Shown: positions 10,227-22,337 of the stretch, one piece after another
Layout: every line of letters begins with the position of its first letter
Numbering within the stretch: the first letter of the stretch is position 1
DNA from: Chamaelirium japonicum
Taxonomy: Eukaryota > Streptophyta > Magnoliopsida > Liliales > Melanthiaceae
DNA length: 64,000 nt
Direction: 5' to 3'
Assembly (NCBI GenBank): GCA_947650365.1
Contig: CANTAL010000004.1
Coordinates: forward strand, 2,453,501-2,517,500
Position numbers and translations under genes: made by a program
Notes under the pieces: generated by a model
What the model was told of the DNA's origin: nothing
Databases searched by the model: none
The model's input: the letters and a program-made list of their open reading frames with translations, nothing else

Positions 10227-10943
10227 TCAAAGGAGTGTTGGATTATCTAAGGGATTTTTTCTTTTAGATGAATTAATCACACAAGCTTTAGTTATGTTAT
10301 CCTGCTTATGATTGGAGTTAATTACATAGAGACCATTCTGTATCTTTCCCTTACAAACAAAGGAACCATTCAATTTAATTGACACACCAGAAGCATCAAA
10401 TAAAACTGAAAAATCTTCATTATTCAATAAGGAAATAGAAATTAAGTTTCGTCTCAAGGACGGTACATAAAGTATGTCTCTAAGTAATAAACTTCTTTCA
10501 TCAAAGAACTGCAAGATGATATCTCCAACTGCTTCAGCCTCTGGTACAACCTTAGTTTCCATGCTTAGGATCATCTCTGTATCACCCAGTTTTCTTGTCT
10601 CCTTGAACCCCTGCAAATTATTGCAAGCATGGTTAGTGGAACCAGAATCCACAATCCATAAAACTGGAGAACAACTGGATGCTACAAGGGATTCCACTAT
10701 GTGGATTCGAGATATACCTATCTCAGCCTTCTTGGGAGCCGTGTGGCAGTCGCCCTTCCAGTGCCTCTTCTTGCCGCATCGGAAATATTTTCCTTTGGGC
10801 TTCGCCGGACCATTCTGCTTAGAAACCTGCAACTGCATCTGGCCCATCTTGACGGGCTTCTTAGACTTTCTTTTCTGAAACTTGCCCTTGGCTTTCAGAG
10901 AAGAATTCCGCTCTATGTTCAGGGATTGGGCTCCTGCCTTCAT
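10227..10943 (-). pseudogene. copia B: gag zinc knuckle and aspartic protease
   Basis: From the N-terminus there is a lysine-rich stretch, then a CCHC knuckle in which the first Cys has become Tyr (Y.RCGKKRHWKGDC), then WIVDSGSTNHACN, the copia protease active-site loop with DSG intact. Typical downstream phrases follow ('LRDILYVPSLRRNLISI'). The protease releases gag and pol products. The knuckle packages genomic RNA, and its lost cysteine should abolish zinc binding. Confidence 0.87.
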
Positions 10944-10958
10944 CCCGTCCTCTGCCGC

Positions 10959-11534
10959 CTAGAGCGCCGCTAGGAGCTCTGCGTTAGACATCTCCAACCG
11001 GTTAAGGTTAAAGTTGGTAACGAAGCCCTCAAACGCTCCTGATAGAGAAGCGAGGAAAATATTGGTCTGGATCTCTGCATCCAAGATGACATCGAAGGAA
11101 CCAAGCTTGTTCACATAGGCAAACAATTTCAGCATATAATCCCGAACTAAAGTCCCCTCTGCCATCTTCGTGGACACCAATTTCTTGATGGTCAGGTAAC
11201 GAGTTACCCGACTACGACCCTCGAATATTTCTTTTAGGTAGAGCATCATGTCTGAAGAAAAGGCCATGTCTTCGACTTGCTTCTAAAGGATGGTCTGCAA
11301 AGATGCCACTATGTAGCACTTGTACATCTCATCAGCATCTAGCCAGTCTTTCCATTCCTTTAACTGGGCCTCAGTTGCACTTGGTCCCGGTATGGCCGGT
11401 TGAGGGGTACTTAGGGTAATTGTGTGTTTGCCAACCCTTAGGATGAGCATCAGGTTACGCTTCCAGTCCTCGTAGTTTGGTCCCGTAAGTTTGTTATCAT
11501 TAAGTATAGAGGCAAGGGGGTCGAGCTTGATCAT
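10959..11534 (-). pseudogene. copia B: gag (UBN2-type capsid)
   Basis: Two ORFs in the same order make up the capsid. 11283-11534 holds 'LTGPNYEDWKRNL' and 10959-11267 holds 'YMLKLFAYVNKLGSFDVIL' and 'IFLASLSGAFEGF'. A single stop separates them near 11270-11283. Gag forms the virus-like particle. The ATG at 11534 follows the leader and is the natural gag start. Related text is found in plus-strand element E at 46497-46778. Confidence 0.85.
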
Positions 11535-13479
11535 GATTTCTGTAAATAATGGTTTAAAGCAATAGTTACAGTCTACTACAATCTAATTCATGGAATTTAG
11601 AAATAGATAATGTTTACTCCAGCCGCTATGTCTTCACTACCTCATGTGGAGACATCCAGGAATCTAAATTCCCTGGGCTAGAGCACTGAGATTATCGGTC
11701 TTGAATTGGAGACAGCATCTCGGTGAGAGCATGTAACCGCTTCTGCCAACGGGGTTTTTATGACCCAGTCTTCATCAGAATTACCCATGGTAAACTGAAA
11801 GACCTCCCAGTCTCCTTTTGGCCAGCTTTATGTGACCCGCGTGCGCAGCAACAGCGGCTTCACACAAGCTTTCGGATGCTTCCCACAAATCTAGGTGGTG
11901 TCGGCAGGGGGGTTCATAGGCTCCCGCAGTGCAGGAAAAAACCGTCACCCACTGCCACCGGCATCCTCCAAGTCCCGAAGGAAATCACTAGGCGAACCAG
12001 CATGGAAGGAAACACAGCTCTCATCCGGTGGGAATATCGAACTGCGTACCTCCCACCTAGACCCTTAGTCGGTTGATTATGGAGGCCAAGGGCTCCCCTT
12101 TGGAGGGAACCTCTTACACATCCCTTCTTTATGAGGTTTTATGTATATCTAGATAGGTCACGACCTCCTAGACATAGACCCTGGTCTACCGTGCTCCCAC
12201 TAGGATTACAAACCCTCCCGCAAAGAATTAGTATCCTCGGAAAATATCATAGTTCCTACCTTGAATACTCAGCTTTCGCCTTTCTTGCAAGGATCACATT
12301 ACATAGATTCCAAGGATCCCGATACTTCACTAGTTTGCTCATAATCCTAAGATCTGGAGCCTAGCCTAAGGTCAACATGGAAAGGACTCCCACTACAATA
12401 ATGCCTCGTTCATAATTTGATGCCTGATGTCATAGTAGACCTCATCTCATTATAGGTTTTGATGTTAGCCAAATAGGGACATCCAACAACCTCCACCGGA
12501 CCTCAACCTAATGGTAGCAAAACCAAATCGTGATGAGTTCATACTACCATCAAACGTCATCTAGAAACGGGTATCACACAGTGAAATCCTAACCTAACTT
12601 GGTCGCTAGGACCACGTGGGGAAAGGGCATCCCACTAGGGTTATCATACTTCTTGTGCAGACATTAGTTAATTATCTCTAAACAAATCTAACATTGCATC
12701 TATCCTAGTGCACAGTACTTGGCTACCTGAACTACCACGAGGGCAGTTACCGCCTTTCCTTTTAGCTAGTCACCGGATTCGCACGTGTTAGAACCATTTA
12801 GAGACACCGATGAATCCATAAGCTTAGTACTAACCCTAAGCCTGATCTAGAGACAAACTCACAAGCAAGATAATAAAATTATCATCGAGATTCTCTAAAC
12901 ATTAAGTAAAGAGAATCAACAGATCGAAAAACATCCAAACTGAATCAAGTCTAGGGTCCGACCCCTGAACCTGAATAGCACAGCCAATATATCATGTTCT
13001 TTCGTTCTGCACAATCTTTGACGACGATCCCCATCATCGCCAACATGCACGCTTTCACCGGGTCTTTGCACGCCATGGTACCGCTAGCCCGAACCGTGGA
13101 TGTAGCATTATCTTCTTCTTCTTGTGACCGAAAACTAACACGCTCAGAGCAAGTGCTCGTTCGTGTACAATTTCACTAGAAAGAAAAGAAAACAATCCTA
13201 GAAATATGGCCAGGGAACCGAGGATGGTCAACCCCCACCCTCGCCCATCTAGAGCCTTAAAATCCACAAGCACAATAATAATCAATGCAAAATTAAATTC
13301 GGGGTCCGACCCCCGGATGCATGCAATCACAAATTACTATTCAGCGTGGCACCTTCAAAAAGACGATACATAGCACAATCCATATGCATGATCTACACCG
13401 AACCCCGACGAAAACATATGCCATCATATATTCACATAATGTTTTCATGAATTCATGTATGAAACATACACTAAAGCGT
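11535..13479 (-). other. copia B long 5' leader
   Basis: About 1.95 kb lie between the PBS and the gag ATG, unusually long for copia. On the minus strand, ordered blocks reappear in plus-strand element E at 44450-45700: a GGGGGTCGGACCCCG-type hairpin, a pyrimidine-rich 'ttgttttcttttctttctag', 'gagcacttgctc', and 'gatgccctttcccc..tggtcctagcgacc'. Between the pyrimidine tract and a CAG/GT(T) junction lies a block with an ATG, resembling an internal exon. No known domain is recognised in it. Confidence 0.5.
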
Positions 13480-13491
13480 GCTCTGATACCA
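13480..13491 (-). other. copia B primer-binding site
   Basis: The plus strand reads GCTCTGATACCA, which is TGGTATCAGAGC on the minus strand, two bases inside the 5' LTR. This is the Met-tRNA PBS typical of plant copia elements. Confidence 0.88.
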
Positions 13492-13493
13492 AT

Positions 13494-15448
13494 TGTTGAA
13501 ATTGGATCCGCTTATCAGAGTCACAGCGGAAGCAAAAGAAAGATTCGAAGATCATACGGTGTATGTTTCATTACAATTAATTTTACAAAACAATCTACAT
13601 ATAAATCTATGATCTTAGCATATGTGCGGACACCCTAGAGGCATACTACGATCTAAGGAAGACATGCATACATCTAGTTAGGTGTTTAGAATCATCATAC
13701 CTTTTTGGACCTATGTTCCGAAGATGACGGAACAATGAAGAACCGTACTTGAATCGCAAGGGAAACTGTCGGATAGCACCTTGTCCTTTGCGAATTGAAG
13801 AATCCTCGAAATCCCGTCTCTGAGAGCAAGGATTACAAGCCGACGGAGGAATCCGTTGCGAAGACGATGGTGAGCCGTGAGATTTTCTCCTCCTCTTTCT
13901 CTTTTCTTCCTTCTCCTTCCTTCCTCTTTCTTCTCCCTTCTTCTTCCTATCTTTTCCTTGGCTGAAACCACAAAGATGAGGAGAGGGGAGAGGGTTCGGA
14001 TTTTCTAGAGGAGAGGAGCACTAGGGCCGGCCCTTCCCCTTCCTATTTCCTTTATAGGGCCGGTCTCCCATGGCTCCAAGGAGGCTAGGGCCGGCCCTAG
14101 TAGGATAAGGATAAAGGGGGGACGGTTTTTAGGGATTTCCAGTGTCTATCGTGAAGCCTGGACAAAAACGCCCTTCACGAAAAGTGAAAAACTAAAAGAG
14201 AGACTGAGTGAGGTGCGCTACTCGGAATCGAGTTTCGTCAGTACCTGTGAGCTCCTTGAATTATTCCGCTCAATCTAAGATCCATATTCAATGTGTTCTG
14301 AGCCATATTTCTATATTTACCAAAATACCCCTACGGCCCGTAATATATGTGAATTAGGTTCTTAGGCTCCGGGCTTGCGCTCTATTGCGCTACTTCGCAT
14401 CCAACGTATCCAACTTGGTCAGGAAACAATTCCTATACGCAAAGACAGGGTGGAACATTCAGGGTTCGGGACCTCTAGCTCCAACCGGATCCCTGATTAA
14501 CTGTTTCGGTGACACACCGAAAGTTCCGTTAATCAGCTCTAATCCGATTAACCCGCGTAGCCACCCAGAGTGCGACGCGAGTTGAACTCTAGTGATCCTA
14601 AACTTATGTTACTCCCTCGTAACCCTGTTCTCTACTATACTCCGATAATCCTTAGTCCCTCAAATTACTGGTGACATGATACGACTCGGGCGGTGCGGAG
14701 TACCATCAGATCCCGATCGATCATCTGACTAGGGTTTGATGACTTATCATCTATAACACCACACACCTTCCGGTGCTATGCCTAGCATCCGGAACATCGT
14801 CAGTCATACTAACAACCACCAGGCCTGGGTTAACTGTGTGGAAAGATTGACTCATCAAAACGCACCCATCTAACACTGGACGTCGGATAACCTGTAGGGA
14901 TTACATGTCACTCAAGTGCCAGTCGGGTAACCCAACGTACCGTGGTATTGGACTATGGAAGGTCTGCACATGTTGGCACATCAAAGCACCACACAACTGG
15001 TTGGCCCAGTGTACATGGTCCCTCAAGGTTAATGACAGATTATCTATAGTAGTAAGATGGTTTCTGCACCAGTGTCTGAATCACTGATCTGTGCACCATC
15101 TTGGTTTCTGTTCAACACGATCATCGTGCTTGGTCAGGTGAATGAGAATCCCACGTTCCCGTGGTGGAAACTTCACCACATCCTCTACCTGCCAACAACT
15201 TATTCTCGGTGAAGCGACCGGCATCACCTAAGCTGTGAACTAGTTCTAGGTCTACACAGAACTGGTCCACTGGGTCTCCCAAGCATGGATCCACCATGCG
15301 CCTCAGTGGCCTACTGTGTTCCCTAGGGTCCTTTTATTATATGAGTATTTTTATATACCAGAGTAGTATTCTAATTAAAGCAATAACCAAAGTATCTTTA
15401 TTAATGTTAATACAACAAATCCATGCTAAGGACACACGAGCTGCAACA
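13494..15448 (-). repeat. copia B 5' LTR (shared with a second copia element)
   Basis: In plus orientation it runs from TGTTGAAATTGG to GAGCTGCAACA. It is nearly colinear with 5783-7740. Right of it stands TTCTCCCCAT, which on the minus strand is a purine-rich ATGGGGAGAATGG directly before the LTR start. This LTR therefore also serves as the 3' LTR of the fragment at 15449-16190. The part from 14476 onward is included in the 3-kb tandem duplication. Confidence 0.85.
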
Positions 15449-16190
15449 CCATTCTCCCCATAAAGAGTAGATCGTAGTTGCTAAAGAGGCCCTTATTAGC
15501 TTACTTCTTATGTTGTTTCCTCCTCCGATTGTGCTCAACCTGACGTACGATGTCTTTTGCATCTCCTGGATCTCCTTCTCTGTAGTAGGATACTGCCTCG
15601 TTGCTCAAAACGAAGTGTGAAGCCAATTAAGTAGATGTTAGCTTTGCATCCTTCATATCAATCCCTTGAAGAAACTTTCAGGTATAGGTCCCTTGAGATA
15701 ACCAGGGCTTCCTAGCCTTTCTGTCCCTCCTGATCTCTATGCCGAGGATTTTTCTTGCATTCACGAGATCGTTTATCTCGAACTCCTTGCTCAGCATCTT
15801 CTTGAGTTCAAATATATTTCTTATGTCACAACATGCAATGAGAATATCATCGACATAGAGTTTCAATGTCTCAGTCTCTCCATCCTCAAAGATACGAGTG
15901 TAGACGCAATAATCATATATCCTCCTTGAGTAACCGATCTGTACCATGAATGAGTCAAACTAGTTATACCACTGACTTGGTGACTGCTTAAGTCCATAGA
16001 TCGACTTCTTTAGTTTGTACGTGTGGTTCTTTTTGACAGCTTCAATAAACCTGTTCAGTTGTGGCATGTAGATCTCATCCTCAAGATCCCCATAAAGAAA
16101 CGTCGTCTTCACGCCCATCTGCTCTAGCACCATATCGTGATGAGCAATCTGAGCTAGTAGCAGTCAAATAGAGGCATACTTCTCCATTTA
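15449..16190 (-). pseudogene. copia RT fragment (element C), copy 1
   Basis: The minus strand encodes RT from 'LLLAQIAHHDMVLEQM' through 'YGDLEDEIYMPQ' and 'SIYGLKQSPSQWYN' to an open stretch (15678-15947) with the catalytic YVDDILIA box and 'LSKEFEINDLVNARKILG'. Past a stop it continues 'KDAKLTSTQLASHFVL' and then breaks off at the point equivalent to the RT-RNase H boundary. The sequence then passes into the polypurine tract and LTR, so RNase H is deleted. This lineage is distinct from copia B and closer to the 4760-5405 remnant. Confidence 0.82.
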
Positions 16191-17487
<1,297 letters not shown>

Positions 17488-17491
17488 CGCG

Positions 17492-18464
17492 TAGCTCCAA
17501 CCGGATCCCTGATTAACTATTCCGGTGACACACCGAAAGTTCCGTTAATCAGCCCTAATCCGATTAACCCGCGTAGCCACCCAGAGTGCGACGCGAGTTG
17601 AACTCTAGTGATCCTAAACTTATGTTACTCCCTCGTAACCCTGTTCTCTACTATACTCCGATAATCCTTAGTCCCTCAAATTACTGGTGCCATGATACGA
17701 CTCGGGCGGTGGGGAGCACCATCAGATCCCGATCGATCATCTGACTAGGGTTTGATGACTTATCATCTATAATACCACACACCTTCCGGTGCTATGCCTA
17801 GCATCCGGAACATCGTCAGTCATACTAACAACAACCAGGCCTGAGTTAACTGTGTGGACAGATTGACTCATCAAAATGCACCCATCTAACACTGGACGTC
17901 GGATAACCTGTAGGGATTACATGTCACTCAAGCTCCAGTCGGGTAACCCAACGTACCGTGGTATTGGACTATGGAATGTCCGCACATGTTGGCACATCAA
18001 AGCACCACACAACTGGTTGGCCCAGTGTACATGGTCCCTCAAGGTTAAGGACATATTATCTATAGTAGTAAGACGGTTTCTGCACCAGTGTCTGAATCAC
18101 TGATCTGTGCACCATCTTGGTTCCTGTTCAACACGATCATCGTGCTTGGTCAGGTGAATGAGAATCCCACGTTCTCGTGGTGGAGACTTCACCACATCCT
18201 CTACCTGCCAACAACTTATTCTCGGTGAAGCGACCGGCATCACCTAAGCTGTGAACTAGTTCTAGGTCTACATAGAACTGGTCCACTGGGTCTCCCAAGC
18301 ATGGATCCACCATGCGCCTCAGTGGCCTACTGTGTTCCCTAGGGTCCTTTTATTATATGAGTATTTTCATATACCAGAGTAGTATTCTAATTAAAGCAAT
18401 AACCAAAGTATCTTTATTAATGTTAATACAACAAATCCATGCTAAGGACACACGAGCTGCAACA
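17492..18464 (-). repeat. partial copia LTR in duplication copy 2
   Basis: It matches 14476-15448 of the copia B 5' LTR with scattered substitutions and ends at the LTR edge GAGCTGCAACA. Confidence 0.88.
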
Positions 18465-19206
18465 CCATTCTCCCCATAAAGAGTAGATTGTAGTTGCTAA
18501 AGAGGCCCTTATTAGCTTACTTCTTATGTTGTTTCCTCCTCCGATTGTGCTCAACCTGACGTACGATGTCTTTTGCATCTCCTGGATCTCCTTCTCTGTA
18601 GTAGGATACTGCCTCTTTGCTCAAAACGAAGTGTGAAGCCAATTAAGTAGATGTTAGCTTTGCATCCTTCATATCAATCCCTTGAAGAAACTTTCAGATA
18701 TAGGTCCCTTGAGATAACCAGGGCTTCCTAGCCTTTCTGTCCCTCCTGATCTCTTTGCCGATAATTTTTCTTGCATTCACGAGATCATTTATCTCGAACT
18801 CCTTGCTCAACATCTTCTTGAGTTCAAATATCTTTCTTATGTCACAACATGCAATGAGAATATCATCGACATAGAGTTTCAATGTCTCAGTCTCTCCATC
18901 CTCAAAGATACGAGTGTAGACGCAATAATCATATATCCTCCTCGAGTAACCGATCTGTACCATGAATGAGTCAAACTAGTTATACCACTGACTTGGTGAC
19001 TGCTTAAGTCCATAGATCGACTTCTTTAGTTTGTACGCGTGGTTCTTTTTGACATCTTCAATAAACCTGTTCAGTTGTGGCATGTAGATCTCATCCTCAA
19101 GATCCCCATAAAGAAACGTCGTCTTCACGCCCATCTGCTCTAGCACCATATCGTGATGAGCAATCTGAGCTAGTAGCAGTCAAATAGAGGCATACTTCTC
19201 CATTTA
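18465..19206 (-). pseudogene. copia RT fragment (element C), copy 2
   Basis: It duplicates 15449-16190. The open stretch 18694-18963 keeps YVDDILIA and differs from copy 1 at four of 89 residues (N to K, L to I, I to K, T to I). The same frame breaks and deleted RNase H show that decay preceded the duplication. Confidence 0.85.
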
Positions 19207-20011
19207 GAAGGGAGGAAACGCACGTTCGTCGGATTCCAAACCAGCCCCAAAAGCAGCCAAACCAGCGACTTAACTCATGCTACCAGTCCTGATTTGCCCG
19301 ATGTGAATCAGACTCGCTCGTGCAAAATTCTGTGTTGTTCTGCTCGCAGAACTGATCGATCTATAGTTCGCCTGGGCAAGGCCAAATTCACCCAAGTGAA
19401 TTCCTTTTTCCTTTTGCTTTGCGTTGGCCAATTGCAAGCCGAAAACCCAACAATCTCTACATCTATTTTAAAATTGAACTCCGACATCGCAACTACTACT
19501 GTCTTAGTGTTTGTGATATTCCAATGACTTTTTTCTCGTCACTTTTGTACCCTACATCACGTGTCCGATCACCTAGATCAACGATTGATTAAATCCAATT
19601 TGCTTTAGACATGCTTGGAATCTATTTCTTCTTTATCTTTTTTGACGGCTGAACATGATCCACTTGTAGACTTATTCTTCACTGAACCCTCTGTCTTTGA
19701 GTCGGCACAGGCCAATAGGTACAGGACCCATACTGACTCGTCAGGTTGGGCTGGGCTTTAGATCAATGATCTAAACCCAGACACGGCCCTGGTATATGCA
19801 TATTCCATTATTCAGGTCCGATCAGGCTATGTACGGGCTAAAACAAATAATTTTTTAATACGAAAATAATATACACATGCTGAAAAGAAGTTTTGAATCC
19901 TTGACCAGGTCGTATAGAGCCTACACCTTCGTTACTGTGCTTTTAAATTTTCTCGTTTAATCTGTTCTGCTCTTATAGAGCTAAAACCTTTGATGCCACA
20001 TGGCAGTCTCC

Positions 20012-20157
<146 letters not shown>

Positions 20158-20540
20158 CACAATGGGGATGTGGTTTTGGATCTGTAATCTGATTGAGCAG
20201 CATTGTAATTGTTCGTGTATTGCACAGGATTAGTACTAGAAAGTATATACAACATTTGAATAGGACTTTTGGGCCAATCGAGCTGGGAGTTCAGGGCAAC
20301 TGCCCAAGCCTGATCCATGACTTGTTCGGGTGGGACCGGAGTTGGACCGTTGATCGACTTCTGATTGGGCTGGGCCGATGGGCCATGCATCCTTACACCC
20401 CTAATCGTAACTCCACCCGGCCCACAAACATTTTTGCCATGGTTCAAGTAGCAATTGCAAATCATGAGAGAGGAAGATTACAATCTATTATGCAAAATCA
20501 CTTGTACTCTACATGGGAGTGGAAGCAGAGAAGACTACAC

Positions 20541-21300
20541 CTTTTTTTTTTTGATTTTTTTTTTGGGTAGATCAAAGGGAGAGGTCATTGGACCCTCAGT
20601 AGGCGCAAGCTAGGATCACCGATCCACCAACGGATGTATGCTAAATCCTAACAACAATAACCAACAACCCACAATAGGGGGGGTGGAAACAAACCTCACA
20701 CTGCGGAACCTAGAGCCACATCCTAACAACCAAAAGAGCCAAATCGCTACACCCCACCCCCTCGTTGACCTCCGGCGCTAATAGGAACACAGAAGAACGC
20801 ACCACAAAAGTAAAATAACAAAAAACAATAAAAAGTCAACACAAAATCCAGATCCACGCCTGATTCGTCTCCTTCAGTGCCGATGAAATAGCAAAGCTGC
20901 CCCGCTTCCACGCACTGCCATGAAATCACCATTGCCACCTAGAACCGTCGGGAACCGCCACCGTGCAGAGAAGGGATTTGGAAAAACCCTCGGTGGACAC
21001 CGGCTAGGGTCCAAATCTACCTATGCCTCTGCCAAACCGGTTGTAAACCCTCGATCCACTAGCTGCGGACGCCGATCCAAGGAGTTGGCCGCCACACGAC
21101 TCTGATCCAGATGAACACAAAATCCGGGCCGAGTTGAAACACCCCTATTCACAGGGGGGAAGAGGGAGGGGAGGGGGACAAACCCTACCTCCGGCCAGGA
21201 AGCTTAATTCCATCCACGAGCGCCTGGCCTCCCCAAAGCAACCAGTGGCAGTTGGGTAGGCCAAGAGGGGCGAAAACCCTAACCCTAGCCTGAGAAAAAA
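20541..21300 (-). mobile_element. possible LINE 3' region (antisense)
   Basis: It starts with T10-GA-T12 and 'gggtagatcaaagggagagg', which on the minus strand is a 3' end with a double poly(A) tail, as in plant LINEs. The rest (20600-21300) has no long ORF on the minus strand and no recognisable RT motif, so an untranslated LINE segment or another retrosequence is equally possible. It begins directly after the end of duplication copy 2. Confidence 0.35.
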
Positions 21301-21309
21301 AAAGGGCAG

Positions 21310-21313
<4 letters not shown>

Positions 21314-21366
<53 letters not shown>
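21314..21366. repeat. (GA)n microsatellite
   Basis: About 26 GA units. It lies downstream of the MiAMP1-type gene, beyond its polyadenylation signal. Confidence 0.95.
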
Positions 21367-21367
<1 letters not shown>

Positions 21368-21407
21368 ACTCCGATTCCCTCCTAATCATAAATTGAGAAG
21401 ACTTCAC

Positions 21408-21413
21408 TTTATT
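21408..21413 (-). terminator. polyadenylation signal of the MiAMP1-type gene
   Basis: The minus strand reads AATAAA about 290 bases beyond the stop codon, within AT-rich DNA and before the (GA)n tract. It is the most plausible 3' processing signal of the gene. Confidence 0.45.
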
Positions 21414-21704
21414 AATATGAAAACCATACAATACGATATTGGGATATTATAAGCAAATAGTTATTAGGAAGAGTATAATCCTTTATTATTATGATTATTA
21501 TTATTATGATATTTATGATGTGATCATTACATTATGACCTAATGGTCTTTCCACACGAATCCTAGCTCCGTTATTAAACACAAGCACAACAGCTGAGGCC
21601 CAAAGACCCAAAAGGATACATTAAGAATACGAGCAGTAGGAGGGTTCGCGTGAGAAGGCAGCTTGATCTTGAACCCAAACCAAGACGGACCACGAGATTG
21701 GATT

Positions 21705-22022
21705 CTAGTTGCACCGTCCGATCTTGACAGACTGCCAATCGTACTGACCGCAGTAGCCGAGACTTGTGGTGAATGTGTTGCTGAGGGAAGTGCACTCATC
21801 GTCGTCGTACATTTGGACGGGCATTTCACCGTCGAAGTCTATCTGGTATCCACTGACACCCCCGGAGAACGTAAAGCACTGACAGTTGTCTGCAGAAACA
21901 GTGTAATAGTTGCCTGGGCAGCCGCCGTCAGTTGACCACCAGTAAACAGTGGTTCCCTCACTCTTTGCAACGAACATAACTGCAATCACCATCACCACCA
22001 TCACCATAGCTTGGTTCGCCAT
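21705..22022 (-). CDS. MiAMP1-family antimicrobial peptide precursor
   Basis: This intronless ORF of 105 residues looks intact. Residues 1-23 form a signal peptide (MANQAMVMVVMVIAVMF, then AKSEG), so the product should be secreted. The mature part of about 82 residues contains six cysteines in the MiAMP1 order: GC, then CQC, then EC, then YC, and a C-terminal RC. It also has the conserved phrases GGVSGY.I.F.G, an aromatic Y before D-rich text, and (Y/F)xWxSVxIxxC near the end. MiAMP1-type peptides (beta-barrelins) are small Greek-key proteins with three disulfides that inhibit fungi. Size fits the family (about 76 mature residues plus about 26 of signal). The gene has its own TATA box, 5' UTR and polyadenylation signal. 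The mature domain is more acidic than MiAMP1 itself, so antifungal activity is inferred, not shown. Confidence 0.85.
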   Translation of the reverse strand: MANQAMVMVVMVIAVMFVAKSEGTTVYWWSTDGGCPGNYYTVSADNCQCFTFSGGVSGYQIDFDGEMPVQMYDDDECTSLSNTFTTSLGYCGQYDWQSVKIGRCN

Positions 22023-22172
<150 letters not shown>

Positions 22173-22196
22173 AGGTGGGTATGGGTGTTGGGTGAC

Positions 22197-22204
22197 TATA
22201 TATA
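22197..22204 (-). promoter_or_regulatory. TATA box of the MiAMP1-type gene
   Basis: TATATATA on the minus strand, followed by a pyrimidine-rich leader and the ATG 175 bases downstream. Only about 130 bases upstream of it the hAT-like element begins, so the proximal promoter is short or extends across the MITE. Confidence 0.65.
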
Positions 22205-22337
22205 GGCGGCACGGCAGGGTATGAAATTAAGCTGAGCGATGCTATTTAAACACAGCTTGACATAAACGCCGAAAGTCAGGAACCGATTCCGTATCTCCAC
22301 AAATTGTATGTGTTTATGTCTCCTTGGATGTTCAAAT

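Larger units (their letters stand above)
5783..15448 (-). mobile_element. Ty1/copia retrotransposon B, near full length, minus strand
   Basis: It has two LTRs of about 1.96 kb (5783-7740 and 13494-15448), a PBS (13480-13491), a purine tract next to the 3' LTR (about 7741-7755), and gag, zinc knuckle, protease, integrase, RT and RNase H in copia order between 11534 and about 7770. The first ~98 bp of the two LTRs differ at six sites, all transitions, so the insertion is not recent. Left flank TCGTT and right flank CCATT do not match. The right LTR is followed by internal sequence of a second copia element, so the two elements appear to share an LTR after recombination. A leader of about 1.95 kb separates PBS and gag. 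Confidence 0.85.
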
